Numbered from the stretch's first letter, positions 40,088 to 48,914 are shown. The stretch is 63,288 bases of DNA from an uncultured Lysobacterales bacterium (GCA_937924405.1 CALDVW010000084.1:1-63288), one strand, 5' to 3'. The notes: generated from the sequence alone by a model not told the origin. Program-made: numbers and translations.

Positions 40088-41560
40088 ATGAGTGAAATGG
40101 ATCCAATTCTCATCGGAAAAGGCGAAAACCTCCAATACCTGTTGCCATCATTCGGCAACCGCCACGGCCTGATAACGGGCGCCACAGGAACCGGCAAAAC
40201 CGTGACGCTGCAAGTCCTTGCGGAAGGGTTTTCAAGAATTGGCGTTCCCGTTTTTCTTGCCGACGTCAAGGGCGACCTCGCCGGGCTCAGCCAGGCAATT
40301 TCTCCACACCCGAAAATCAATGAAAGGCTCGATCAGATAGGCATTGAAGCCTACGAGCCCGGCGGCTGGCCTGTTGTCTTCTGGGATCTGCTGGGCCAAA
40401 GCGGACACCCGATCAGAACTACGATTTCTGAAATGGGACCGTTACTGCTTGCCAACCTGCTGGAGCTGAATGATACGCAGGAAGGCATTTTGAACATTGC
40501 ATTTCGTATTGCGGACGAAGAAGGTCTTCTGCTGTTGGACCTGGAGGACCTGAGAGCCTTGCTGCGCTTCGTAGCTGAAAATGCCCGGCTCTTCTCAAGA
40601 CAGTACGGCAATATCAGCGGCACTTCCGTCGCTGCGATACAGCGCCGCCTGCTCATGCTTGACGAACAGGGCGCAGAAAACTTTTTTGGTGAACCCGCAC
40701 TGGAGCTGGGAGATCTCCAGCGGATCGATTTCAATGGCCGCGGAGTAATAAATATTCTCGCCGCCAACAAGCTGATTCACCGGCCCAGGCTCTATGCCAC
40801 TCTGCTGCTGTGGTTGCTTTCTGAATTATTCGAGGAGTTGCCGGAAGTCGGAGACCCGGAAAAGCCGCGTCTGGTTTTCTTTTTCGACGAAGCTCATCTC
40901 CTTTTCAACCACGCTCCACGGGCTCTGCTGGAAAAAGTAGAGCAGGTCGTCCGATTGATCCGCTCAAAAGGTGTTGGAGTATTCTTCGTTACCCAGAACC
41001 CACTGGATGTCCCGGAAACGGTTTTGGGGCAGCTGGGAAACCGGATTCAACACGCCATGCGCGCCTATACGCCACGGGAACAGAAAGCGATCCGCGTGGC
41101 TGCGCAGTCGTTTCGCAGCAATCCGAATCTGAACACCGAAAATGCCTTCACCGAGATGGGTGTCGGTGAAGCTCTCGTTTCAACACTTCAGGCCAAAGGT
41201 GTGCCGGGAATTGTTGACCGTACACTCATCTGCCCCCCAACCTCCCGGATTGGGCCCATCTCAGACCCGGAGCGCGACGAAGTTCGCGCCCGCAGCCCCA
41301 TTGGAAGTCGCTACGATATGGCGCTGGACCGGGAGTCCGCTGCCGAAGTGTTGCAAAAGCGTGCAGAAAAGTCAGCGCGAGAAGCCAGGGAAGCTGAAGC
41401 CGAAAAAATCGAGGCCGCGTCCAAATCAAAACCGGCAAAACGGAAAAGCTCCCGCCAGTCTCCCACTGAGGCAGCGGTAAAAAGCTTCCTCCGCAGCATG
41501 AGCACCACACTTGGCCGGGAGATCATGAGGGGGATACTCGGCGTGATAAAGAAGGGCTAG
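40088..41560 (+). CDS. yjgR: YjgR-like (DUF853) HerA/FtsK-type ATPase
   Basis: A 490-residue P-loop ATPase. The Walker A GATGTGKT is near residues 31-38 and Walker B is [11 protein letters not shown]. The sensor region [20 protein letters not shown] is typical of the DUF853 family. The C-terminal 70 residues are charged (Glu/Lys/Arg). The physiological role of YjgR is not settled. A strong AGAGGAAAGG Shine-Dalgarno precedes the ATG after a run of nine C. It is divergent from leuS. Confidence 0.88.
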   Translation: MSEMDPILIGKGENLQYLLPSFGNRHGLITGATGTGKTVTLQVLAEGFSRIGVPVFLADVKGDLAGLSQAISPHPKINERLDQIGIEAYEPGGWPVVFWDLLGQSGHPIRTTISEMGPLLLANLLELNDTQEGILNIAFRIADEEGLLLLDLEDLRALLRFVAENARLFSRQYGNISGTSVAAIQRRLLMLDEQGAENFFGEPALELGDLQRIDFNGRGVINILAANKLIHRPRLYATLLLWLLSELFEELPEVGDPEKPRLVFFFDEAHLLFNHAPRALLEKVEQVVRLIRSKGVGVFFVTQNPLDVPETVLGQLGNRIQHAMRAYTPREQKAIRVAAQSFRSNPNLNTENAFTEMGVGEALVSTLQAKGVPGIVDRTLICPPTSRIGPISDPERDEVRARSPIGSRYDMALDRESAAEVLQKRAEKSAREAREAEAEKIEAASKSKPAKRKSSRQSPTEAAVKSFLRSMSTTLGREIMRGILGVIKKG

Positions 41561-41826
41561 CAGCGATAGCGATATCAATCAAGAAATGTTGCTTTTTTGC
41601 AACAACAGGGACAAGGCTTGCTTCGTGTCCCGGTATTTTCCCAACATCGTTTATGGGCATGGGGCGGGCAACTGGCGGGCCGCAAAATATCCCGGGATTC
41701 GGCTTGGCACCTGCTTCATGTGCAGCGCTGGAGCAGAGAGCGTGAATACCTGAAACCCGCTTCAGATAAACATTCCACAGCGTTACCGATAGACTGGAAT
41801 TGAAATCATGTCGCCGGAATGAGGAC
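41561..41826 (+). other. Intergenic region with one hairpin, no gene seen
   Basis: Between the YjgR-like gene and the panC terminator. A hairpin TGTTGC-TTTTTT-GCAACA (41587-41604) follows the ATPase gene but has no trailing T tract. Two short open frames (68 and about 101 codons) match nothing I recognise and have no convincing Shine-Dalgarno. I see no RNA gene. Confidence 0.5.
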
Positions 41827-41858
41827 AAAAAAAACCTCTCCCCGGTTAAGAGGAGAGG
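41827..41858 (-). terminator. Rho-independent terminator downstream of panB-panC
   Basis: Minus-strand stem CCTCTCC/GGAGAGG (41852-41858 with 41835-41841), ten-base loop, followed by eight T (41827-41834). It lies 87 bases past the panC stop. The 41859-41945 stretch between has no other visible feature. Confidence 0.85.
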
Positions 41859-41945
41859 CAGACTTTTGGAGTGATGTACCCGTCTTTCGCGCCCTGCACC
41901 TCGGTAAACGTTGTAGTTTAACCAAGGTTGGTGGTAATAATACCA

Positions 41946-42815
41946 CTAAATTTTACAAATGCCAACCCGCTTTACAAAAACATTATCTATGAGCCTCGTG
42001 TTACCGCACCATACCGCGGCCAATATTCTTAAATGACGATCACCTTTTTGCGGTATGGCGAGATCTTCAGAGCACCGGACAGCAAAATAATCAACTCTGA
42101 GCCCATGTTGCTCGAGCTTTATTTCAGCTTCCAATTCCAGTTTTTTCATCTCAGCCTGTCCACCCTTGACTCGACTGGCGGTTTCCTGGAGAACGGTTTG
42201 TAAGTGGCTGGCGGCTTCTCTTTGCAGAGGTTCAAGGTAGTTATTGCGCGAACTCATGGCGAGACCACTGGGCTCGCGAACGGTCGGTACCGGCAGAATG
42301 CGGATTCGATAGCCCAGGTCCTCGACCAACCGCCGGATGACCAGCAATTGCTGGTAGTCTTTTTCCCCAAATACGGCAATGTCCGGCTTGACCATGTTGA
42401 ACAGGCGGGCAACAACAGAGACTACGCCATCGAAATGCCCAGGTCTGTTTGCGCCTTCCAGGCTTGCCGCAAGGTCGGGTGAGGCTACCAGGTGAACAGC
42501 ATTATCGAGACCGTTTGGATAGACCACCCGGGAATCTGGAGTAAAGAGGACATCGCATTCCGCTTCCTGCAGCAAAGTGATATCGGCTTCGAGGGTTCTG
42601 GGGTAGCGTTCGAAATCCTCGTCTTCGCCAAATTGTGTGGGGTTGACGTAGAGACTGCACACGACGCGGTCAGCCTCATTTTGCGCAGCTTCCACCAGCG
42701 CCAGGTGGCCTTCGTGCAGGTTTCCCATGGTTGGCACCAGGGCGATTTTCAGCCCCTCCTGCCGCCATTGCCCCGTCACGGCTTCCAACTGCTCAGGAAG
42801 CTCAACCCTGAGCAT
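41946..42815 (-). CDS. panC: Pantothenate synthetase
   Basis: A 289-residue enzyme that joins pantoate and beta-alanine. The PTMGNLHEGH motif (HIGH-type) is at the N-terminus, with YVNPTQFGEDEDFERYPR and VFGEKDYQQLLVIRR downstream. The start is the ATG at 42813-42815, one base after the panB stop; a longer frame overlaps panB and is antisense-like. It is last in folK-panB-panC. Confidence 0.96.
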   Translation of the reverse strand: MLRVELPEQLEAVTGQWRQEGLKIALVPTMGNLHEGHLALVEAAQNEADRVVCSLYVNPTQFGEDEDFERYPRTLEADITLLQEAECDVLFTPDSRVVYPNGLDNAVHLVASPDLAASLEGANRPGHFDGVVSVVARLFNMVKPDIAVFGEKDYQQLLVIRRLVEDLGYRIRILPVPTVREPSGLAMSSRNNYLEPLQREAASHLQTVLQETASRVKGGQAEMKKLELEAEIKLEQHGLRVDYFAVRCSEDLAIPQKGDRHLRILAAVWCGNTRLIDNVFVKRVGICKI

Positions 42816-42816
42816 G

Positions 42817-43614
42817 TCAGTACTCGTGTTCCCTGCCGGGGAATCGCCCTTCCCGGACAGCCAGGACATAGGCCTCGAATGCTCCCTGGATTGTCTCGCT
42901 GTGCGGCATGAAATCCGCCACGAATTTCGGCATCCATTCTCCCAAGCCCAGCATGTCGTGCATGACCAGTACCTGTCCGTCACAGTCCGACCCGGCCCCG
43001 ATTCCGATGAGTGGAATATCCACGCTGGCTGAAACTTCCTTCCCGAGTGGTGCAGGCACGCACTCCACTACCAGCATTTGCGCACCTGCCTGTTGCATTG
43101 ACACAGCATCCTCGACCAGTTGCCGGGCATCGGCCGCTTCCCTCGCCTGAACTTTGAAGCCACCCAACTGGTGGACGCTTTGCGGAGTCAGCCCCAGGTG
43201 TCCGCACACCGGCACGCCCCTGCTGGTCAGGTAATCAACGATTTCGATCATCGGACCTGCGCCTTCGAGCTTCACCATTGCCCCTCCGGCGCTCAGTAGT
43301 TTGACCGCATTTTCCATCGCGACGGATTCAGAATAAAAGCTTCCGAACGGCATGTCTGCCAAGAGAAAACTTCGCTCAAGGCCTTTCGCCACACATGATG
43401 TGTGATACGCAATATCTTCCACACTGACACCAACTGTGGACTCTCTGCCCTGAATGACCATGCCGAGTGAATCACCGACAAGAATGATGTCCACACCGGC
43501 GCGATCCATTGCCCGGGCAAAGGTGGCGTCGTAGCAGGTCAGCATGGCAATTTTTTCGCGGTCCTGCTTCATCTGTATCAGTTGATTGATGTTCAGCGCT
43601 GAAGATGTCGTCAT
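42817..43614 (-). CDS. panB: 3-methyl-2-oxobutanoate hydroxymethyltransferase
   Basis: A 265-residue TIM-barrel enzyme that makes ketopantoate, the first committed step to pantothenate. The LTCYDATFARAMDRAGVD and VGDSLGMVIQG segments and GHLGLTPQSVHQLGGFKVQ are diagnostic. Its start overlaps the folK stop (ATGA). Confidence 0.97.
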   Translation of the reverse strand: MTTSSALNINQLIQMKQDREKIAMLTCYDATFARAMDRAGVDIILVGDSLGMVIQGRESTVGVSVEDIAYHTSCVAKGLERSFLLADMPFGSFYSESVAMENAVKLLSAGGAMVKLEGAGPMIEIVDYLTSRGVPVCGHLGLTPQSVHQLGGFKVQAREAADARQLVEDAVSMQQAGAQMLVVECVPAPLGKEVSASVDIPLIGIGAGSDCDGQVLVMHDMLGLGEWMPKFVADFMPHSETIQGAFEAYVLAVREGRFPGREHEY

Positions 43615-44123
43615 GTTGGGCTTTCCTGTGTTTCATCGGCAAGCAGTTGCACGGACTCCAATTCCCGAGCCCCAAGGAGTTCCAATTCATGCTGCGCTTT
43701 GCCCACTCCGGGAATCCTGAATTCGGGCTCGAGTTCGAGCAGTGGCACCAAAACGAATGCCCGCAAATGCATAAATGGGTGCGGTAATTCCAGTTCTTTC
43801 GACTTTAATATTAACTCTTCACAAGTGAGCAAATCGAGATCAATGCAACGGGGACCCCACCGCTGGCCATCCCTGATTCTGCCCAACTGATTCTCGATGG
43901 ACAGCAACGACCGCAACAATCCCACAGGGCTCAACCCCGTTTCGAGTTCTGCAACGGCATTGATAAAATCCGCCTGGTTACCGACTCCCCAGGGCCGGGA
44001 TCGGTACATGCGCGAACAACGTAACAGGGAAATGTCCAGTTGATCTCCAATCAGGGCCAATGCAGCAGACAGAACTGTCCGGGAATCTTCATGATTGCCA
44101 CCCAGTCCGACCCAGGCTCTCAT
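43611..44123 (-). CDS. folK: 2-amino-4-hydroxy-6-hydroxymethyldihydropteridine pyrophosphokinase
   Basis: A 170-residue HPPK of folate synthesis. It starts WVGLGGNHEDS (the family's xLGSNxGD region) and carries the ATP/Mg motif RWGPRCIDLDLL. ATG at 44121-44123 gives the normal length; a longer frame runs back into pcnB. It lies ten bases after pcnB, the conserved pcnB-folK-panB order. Confidence 0.94.
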   Translation of the reverse strand: MRAWVGLGGNHEDSRTVLSAALALIGDQLDISLLRCSRMYRSRPWGVGNQADFINAVAELETGLSPVGLLRSLLSIENQLGRIRDGQRWGPRCIDLDLLTCEELILKSKELELPHPFMHLRAFVLVPLLELEPEFRIPGVGKAQHELELLGARELESVQLLADETQESPT

Positions 44124-44133
44124 CGTTCCAGGC

Positions 44134-45387
44134 CTACCCGGATTGCGTCCGCCGCCGATATCGCCGGCGCGGCCGGTTACGAGGTTCCGCACCCGCAGCG
44201 CCCCGCCTCGAAAAATCAATGCCTTCCTGTGCTTTTGTCCAGAACTCACACAACGGTTCAAGCGAAGGATCTTCCTGGGCACGCAGCAACAGGAAATCAT
44301 AGCCTGCACGGAATCTTTGTTCATGCAGCAAACGCTTCCAGCGTTTACCCCGGGTCTTCTTGAAACGCGTTTGCATCACCCAGATTTGACGAGTAACCGC
44401 GCTGAACCGGCGCGGAATGGAAGTTCGGACAGCCTGGGCGGAAATGGCTTCTTCTGCTGCTTTCATCATCGCGTTGTAGTCAGAATCACCTTGCTCGGCA
44501 AGCCGGCCGGCCGTTTCTGAGACGGGCTGCCACAACAGAGCTGCAAACAGGAAGGCCGGGGTCACAGGCTTAGAATTCCTGATTCGCTCATCGGTGTTCT
44601 CCAGGGTCTTGCGCAACACAACGCCCAGGTGAATTTTCCCAGCTCCTGATCCTTTGCGAAGCCCGGGAAACAGGGTGCTGCTCAAGCCAAAACGCTGCAA
44701 GGCTTCCATGCTGCGCATACCGTGCCCGGTCAAAAACAGTTTGCACACCTCTTCAAATAAACGAGCGGGAGGCACATCCTTCAGCAGCGGCGCCATTTTT
44801 CTTATCGGGACCTCGGTGCTTTCATCCGGTTTCACACCCAGTTTGGCTTCGAATCGCGCGGCCCTGAGCAGTCGCACCGGATCTTCCCGGTAGCGGACTT
44901 CCGGATCGCCAATCAGCCGGAGGCGCCGCTCCGTGAGATCTTTGTAGCCGCCAACGTAGTCACGGATCTCACCACTGACCGGATCCAGGAAAAGCGCATT
45001 GATCGTGAAATCCCGGCGAACGGCATCTTCGGCGACAGACCCAAAAACATTGTCCCGCAGAATCCGCCCGTTCAGTTTTTCAATATCCCCGCTGGTCGGA
45101 TCTGCCGCACGAAACGTCGCGACTTCGATCAGGGCGCCGGCCTTGCGGACATGGGCCAGGCGGAATCTCCGGCCGATCAGGCGGCACCGGGGAAAAACCT
45201 GCTGAACTTCCTCCGGCGTGGCGCTGGTCGCCACATCGAAGTCCTTGGGAACTTTTCCCAGCAGCAGATCCCGAACACTTCCGCCCACGAGAAATGCCTC
45301 GAAACCCGCGTCTTGCAGGTCGCGGACTACCTCGCTGGCATGCGGGCAGAGTTCTTTTAGCCTGATGCCATGCTCGGCCTGGGGAAT
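44134..45387 (-). CDS. pcnB: Poly(A) polymerase I, non-canonical start codon
   Basis: A class II nucleotidyltransferase that polyadenylates RNA 3' ends and promotes decay. The nucleotidyltransferase core LVGGSVRDLLLGKVPKDFD with its DxD is present, followed by RRFRLAHV and the arginine-rich C-terminus. No ATG, GTG or TTG occurs in frame between the upstream stop (TAA, 45475-45477) and a GTG at 45288 inside the core. Yet the codons before that GTG read TIPQAEHGIRLKELC and VVRDLQDAGFEAF, which align with the E. coli region TVIPREQHAISRKDIS...LNKAGYEAW, so translation must begin further upstream. Given here from an ATT at 45387; ATC at 45405 or 45408 is equally possible. E. coli pcnB is reported to use AUU. 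The gene's 5' end adjoins the islet, so a rearranged N-terminus is the alternative. Confidence 0.85.
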   Translation of the reverse strand: MPQAEHGIRLKELCPHASEVVRDLQDAGFEAFLVGGSVRDLLLGKVPKDFDVATSATPEEVQQVFPRCRLIGRRFRLAHVRKAGALIEVATFRAADPTSGDIEKLNGRILRDNVFGSVAEDAVRRDFTINALFLDPVSGEIRDYVGGYKDLTERRLRLIGDPEVRYREDPVRLLRAARFEAKLGVKPDESTEVPIRKMAPLLKDVPPARLFEEVCKLFLTGHGMRSMEALQRFGLSSTLFPGLRKGSGAGKIHLGVVLRKTLENTDERIRNSKPVTPAFLFAALLWQPVSETAGRLAEQGDSDYNAMMKAAEEAISAQAVRTSIPRRFSAVTRQIWVMQTRFKKTRGKRWKRLLHEQRFRAGYDFLLLRAQEDPSLEPLCEFWTKAQEGIDFSRRGAAGAEPRNRPRRRYRRRTQSG

Positions 45388-45503
45388 GGTTGCAAAATTT
45401 TTGATGATGAATTGGGTGCTTTGACAGGTTGAATGAAGCGGTGGTGCTAGTTTAGCATGAGCGCCCGGTATACATTAGTTTCGCATAATTGCAAAGCCGG
45501 CAC

Positions 45504-45546
45504 GCCCCCTTCGGCTGGCGGCCCGGGAGACCGCCCTCTCAAGGCG
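45504..45546 (+). pseudogene. 5'-half fragment of tRNA-Glu
   Basis: This stretch aligns without gaps to bases 1-43 of the intact tRNA-Glu at 48817-48892, in the same orientation, with 36 of 43 identities. It includes an unbroken 16-base match across the anticodon stem-loop (45531-45546). It diverges just before the end of the anticodon stem; no T arm or acceptor 3' strand follows. It marks the left edge of the 45.5-48.9 kb islet. Confidence 0.65.
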
Positions 45547-45887
45547 TTCCTTTTCTTTTCAACCCTTGCTACAGAACCGCTCCACCCTCATCACCTGCGC
45601 TCGACAGCGTCCCAAAGGCGCACGACCCCTCTGGTGACGCTCAAGCACTATGGAATTCGAAGCGCGCTTCTTCGGCTTGGCCGAAATCTCAGCCCTTCCG
45701 TTGCCTTCGCTGCACTCGACTTACCCAACCGGGTCCGGCCAGACACATTAAAATTGCGGTTTGCCCGCTTGGCAAGAAGCCCTGAGGCCCTGACGGACGG
45801 CCGCGGAACACCCGCGGCTCCTTCGTCAGCGCAGATAGTCAGTTCATGGCACTACACCATCGCGACTGAGACCTATCCGTAATCCAT
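45547..45887. other. Hairpin-rich noncoding stretch
   Basis: About 340 bases with no convincing gene. Strong secondary structures are visible: the perfect palindrome GAAGCGCGCTTC (45659-45670), immediately followed by TTCGGC-TTG-GCCGAA (45671-45685), and a two-tier hairpin with outer CTGACG/CGTCAG (45790-45795, 45824-45829) and inner CCGCGG/CCGCGG (45801-45806, 45812-45817). A 141-codon open frame covers the stretch on plus, but it has no Shine-Dalgarno, no recognisable domain and low-complexity Pro/Arg/Ser content. It could be a structured RNA, a repeat, or decayed sequence. Confidence 0.45.
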
Positions 45888-46526
45888 TCAAGGTGATCCC
45901 GGCGGGAAAATGACCGCAACCTGGTCTTCGCAAACGGGGGTGCAGGCAAACCCCGGGATAGATATCTGTCCCGCGACCGAACCGGCCACGGTGTCGCCAT
46001 GCGACTGTAACACTATGTGAATTTCAGAAGCCATACTGTCCGCCAGCCCTGCACCAAGACCGGCGATACCCGCAGAAAGCGGACCTTCATCCAACTCGCC
46101 ATAAAAATAGCCAGTGCCATCGTCACCGGTGACAAATCCGCCGGCATTGGCCACGCCATCGATTTCAGGCTCAGTACAATTACCCGGCCCGCCTTCGCAT
46201 GGGGTATTGAATATAATGTACCAGGCGCTGTAAGAGGCGTTGGTATCAAGTTCACTCATTGTCATGGCGAGTTGAACTGACCCCCGGTCATCCAGCACTT
46301 TCCGGACCAGGGTAGCGGCTCCTTTCAAAAACGAACCATCCATAAAAGAGAAGGCATCTGCCCTCTGAAACATCGAACTGTCGGCTCGAGTCTCTTCAGC
46401 CTCTTCAGCTTCGTCCTCGTGAGTGTATGGTGAAGGAAGGAACTGTGCTGTGGTAGTCAATGGGACAGTCGCCAGGGTCAACCATAAGATTGCCAGTACA
46501 AAAACGAAATTTTTCTTAATACTCAT
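45888..46526 (-). CDS. Secreted protein of unknown function
   Basis: A 212-residue exported protein. A signal peptide occupies about residues 1-27 (hydrophobic LAILWLTLATVPL, then TTTAQ). An acidic stretch (EDEAEEAEETRAD) follows. The body has YSAWYIIFNTPCEGG, a Gly-rich GFVTGDDGTGYFYGELDEG and SEIHIVLQSHGDTVAG, plus four cysteines that could form disulfides. ATG at 46524-46526 is chosen because GGAGAGG lies nine bases upstream. I do not recognise a characterised family. It is divergent from the CadC-type regulator, which suggests it may be regulated by it. Confidence 0.7.
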   Translation of the reverse strand: MSIKKNFVFVLAILWLTLATVPLTTTAQFLPSPYTHEDEAEEAEETRADSSMFQRADAFSFMDGSFLKGAATLVRKVLDDRGSVQLAMTMSELDTNASYSAWYIIFNTPCEGGPGNCTEPEIDGVANAGGFVTGDDGTGYFYGELDEGPLSAGIAGLGAGLADSMASEIHIVLQSHGDTVAGSVAGQISIPGFACTPVCEDQVAVIFPPGSP

Positions 46527-46698
46527 GTGCTTTACCTCTCCAATGGCTGCATTGTTATGGATACAGCCTTCATGCGGTCTTTCCGAACCGCTATACAAGT
46601 CTTGGTCGACTGTCCGGAAAAGTCTTAGAAGATGTCTCGAAATTTTTTCAAATTTTTCTCAAATGCACCTTTTCCCAGCTCTGCTAGACTTTTAGAAG

Positions 46699-48600
46699 GT
46701 GCCAGTCCGAACGGAAGGAATGAAAGGAAACACAAATTTCACTGTAGGCAAGTGGGCCGTGAAGCCCGACAGAGACCAAATAAGCTGCGGCAACGATCAC
46801 ACCAGTTTGCGGCCGCAGGTGATGGATTTACTCCTGCTGTTTTCGAAAAATGCCGGTGAGGTTATCAGCCTGGAGGACATCAGCAGAAGTGTTTGGGAGG
46901 GGAAAGTCGTCACCAGCAGTTCGGTATACGGCAGCCTGAACGAACTACGCCAGGTTCTGGGTGATGAAGCGCACAACCCCGAATACATCGAGACGATCCC
47001 GAAAAAAGGGTACCGCTTGATCGCGCCGGTCAATTTCTCCATCGAAAATAGCGATCGAGCAGCGCTTGAACTCCCTCAGCACAGCAGGACTTTTTTGAAT
47101 TCCCGTTCCCGGGGTTTTTCCATCGCAATCAGTTTGGTGACAGCGTCGTTGCTGGTCGCGCTGTTGCTCGGGTACGACATCCCGATGGGCGGCGGGCCGC
47201 GTACCAAGGTTCCTGAAGCATCAACCCGCCCTCCAGAGCATTCGATTGCTGTGCTTCCCTTTGTCGATATGAGCCCCAATTCAGACCAGCAATACCTGGC
47301 GGATGGGATTGCGGAGGAAATTCTCAATGAACTGGTTCGCAATGAACAGCTAACGGTCATTGGCAGAACCTCGTCGTTTTCATTCAAAGGGCAAAATTCA
47401 GATATCGCCACCATTGCGAAAAAATTGAATGTCGCTCTGGTGCTCGAGGGCAGCGTCAGGAAATTCGGCGAGCGAATCCGGGTTACCACTCAGTTGATTG
47501 ACACCACGGACAGCTCACATCTCTGGTCGGAGACCTACGACCGCCTGCTCGGAAATGCGCTGAATCTTGAGTCTGATATCGCAAGCTCCGTGGCCGAAGC
47601 GCTGCGAATAGAACTGGTAGCAGATTCAGTAACTTTCACTGGCGACACAATAAATGCGAAGGCGTTCGAGCGCTATCTGCAAGGCAAGTTTTTCTTTGAC
47701 CGGAGAAGTCCTGGAGACGTGGAAAAAGCAGGCCACTATTTCCAGTCGGCACTGGATGAAGACCCCTCTTTTGCACGAGCCTGGATTGGTATGGCCGGCG
47801 TATACAAATTACTCATGTACGAAGAAATTATGGATGTAAAAACCGGGGCGGCGCTAGAGGAACACGCCATAAAAAGGGCCTTGTCCCTGAGACCGGATCT
47901 GCCGGATGTTCAGATCAGGGCTGCCGGCTATCATTCCAGGCACGGTAATCCCGCAGCCGCAAGACTGCATCTGCAAAGAGCAACTGAGCTCGGACAAAAC
48001 AGTGCCCTGGTATTGTCCATTTTGGCAGGACGGGCGGCCTTTGAAGGGCGATGGGATGATGCCGTCAGTCTGCAAAGACGGGCTGTTGCTTTGGAGCCAT
48101 TGGGCTTTGTATACCGTTCAAACCTTGCCGGTTATCTTTTCCACGCCGGTCACTATGCCGAAGCGATAGTCCGAAAAACCGAAGCACTGGAACTAAATCC
48201 GTCCGATGAAGAAGCAAGCAGGGTGTTCATTGCTTATGCATTGATTTTACAAAATAAATTTGAACCGGCTCTCACCCAGATCCAACAATTGCCTGAGGGG
48301 GAAGAGCGCGACCAGGGATTGGCAATGGTCTACTCCGCCCTCGGTTTTGAAGCTGAAGCAGACGCTGCGATACAAAGGCTTGCCAACATTCCCCTTACTT
48401 CAACCGCTACCCGGCTTGCCAAGATTTATGCCCAGCAAGGAGATTTTGATGAATCCTTCAGGTGGCTGCGAACGGCACGCGAGCGGGCTCAGGCTGATAG
48501 ACAGCCCAAGCAGATGCAAGCGTGGTTGAAGAATTTGAAAACATGTCCGTTTTTCAGGCCATTGCATTCTGAACTCCGATGGAATGACGTTCTGGCCTGA
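46699..48600 (+). CDS. CadC-type membrane regulator with TolB-like and TPR domains
   Basis: A 633-residue one-component regulator. Residues 15-110 form an OmpR/CadC-type winged helix (SVYGSLNELRQVLGDEA and YIETIPKKGYRLI). Residues 140-158 form a single transmembrane helix. Residues 180-290 are TolB-like (IAVLPFVDMSPNSDQQYLADGIAEEI begins it), with VLEGSVRKFGERIRVTTQLI typical of this class. The rest is TPR repeats (about 310-600). DNA binding would be cytoplasmic and sensing periplasmic. GTG at 46699 is the likely start; an ATG at codon 8 follows a GGAAGGA with too little spacing. It is divergent from the secreted protein. Confidence 0.85.
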   Translation: MPVRTEGMKGNTNFTVGKWAVKPDRDQISCGNDHTSLRPQVMDLLLLFSKNAGEVISLEDISRSVWEGKVVTSSSVYGSLNELRQVLGDEAHNPEYIETIPKKGYRLIAPVNFSIENSDRAALELPQHSRTFLNSRSRGFSIAISLVTASLLVALLLGYDIPMGGGPRTKVPEASTRPPEHSIAVLPFVDMSPNSDQQYLADGIAEEILNELVRNEQLTVIGRTSSFSFKGQNSDIATIAKKLNVALVLEGSVRKFGERIRVTTQLIDTTDSSHLWSETYDRLLGNALNLESDIASSVAEALRIELVADSVTFTGDTINAKAFERYLQGKFFFDRRSPGDVEKAGHYFQSALDEDPSFARAWIGMAGVYKLLMYEEIMDVKTGAALEEHAIKRALSLRPDLPDVQIRAAGYHSRHGNPAAARLHLQRATELGQNSALVLSILAGRAAFEGRWDDAVSLQRRAVALEPLGFVYRSNLAGYLFHAGHYAEAIVRKTEALELNPSDEEASRVFIAYALILQNKFEPALTQIQQLPEGEERDQGLAMVYSALGFEAEADAAIQRLANIPLTSTATRLAKIYAQQGDFDESFRWLRTARERAQADRQPKQMQAWLKNLKTCPFFRPLHSELRWNDVLA

Positions 48601-48727
48601 ACGGCCGGCATGCTGCTAATGAACGGTGTCGGTCTGAGCACCATCGGGTCTCTTGCCGGGGCCGCTTCTTTTGAAACTAAGCTAAACTAAGCACGCTTAA
48701 CGACCTGTAATTAGAACCATGCTGTGG

Positions 48728-48755
48728 TTGGAATGTGCTATGAACGGCGTACAAT
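48728..48755 (+). promoter_or_regulatory. Sigma70-type promoter for tRNA-Glu
   Basis: -35 TTGGAA (48728-48733) and -10 TACAAT (48750-48755) with a 16-base spacer. Transcription would start near 48762, giving a leader of about 55 bases before the tRNA. The rest of 48601-48816 shows only a short repeat (CTAAGCTAAACTAAG) and is AT-richer than its surroundings. Confidence 0.5.
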
Positions 48756-48816
48756 TGCGTGTAAATAAGCACACTCGGCAAAATTTGGAAACTGTAAACT
48801 GTTGATTTTAAAAACC

Positions 48817-48892
48817 GCTCCCTTCGTCTAGCGGTCCAGGACGCCGCCCTCTCAAGGCGGAAACACGAGTTCGATTCTCGTAGGGAGCGCCA
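48817..48892 (+). tRNA. tRNA-Glu (CUC)
   Basis: A 76-base tRNA with encoded CCA. Acceptor GCTCCCT pairs with AGGGAGC. The anticodon arm is CCGCC-CTCTCAA-GGCGG, anticodon CTC at 48851-48853, so it reads GAG. T stem ACGAG/CTCGT is intact. Because CUC reads only GAG, a UUC isoacceptor must exist elsewhere in the genome. It lies 22 bases before fdxA and matches the fragment at 45504-45546. Confidence 0.95.
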
Positions 48893-48914
48893 TTTACCAC
48901 AAGAGACTCATTCG

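Noticed and set aside
40009..40320. N-terminal extension of leuS by 104 codons
   Set aside because: The extra residues are antisense to the YjgR-like gene and do not resemble LeuS; the start at 40008 gives the family length.
41523..41828. Possible small genes between the YjgR-like gene and panC
   Set aside because: Two short frames on opposite strands, neither with a ribosome site or a recognisable motif; one overlaps the end of the ATPase gene.
45457..45882. 141-codon plus-strand open frame over the hairpin-rich block
   Set aside because: No Shine-Dalgarno, no domain, biased Pro/Arg/Ser composition, and it runs through the tRNA-Glu fragment and palindromes, so it is more likely noncoding.
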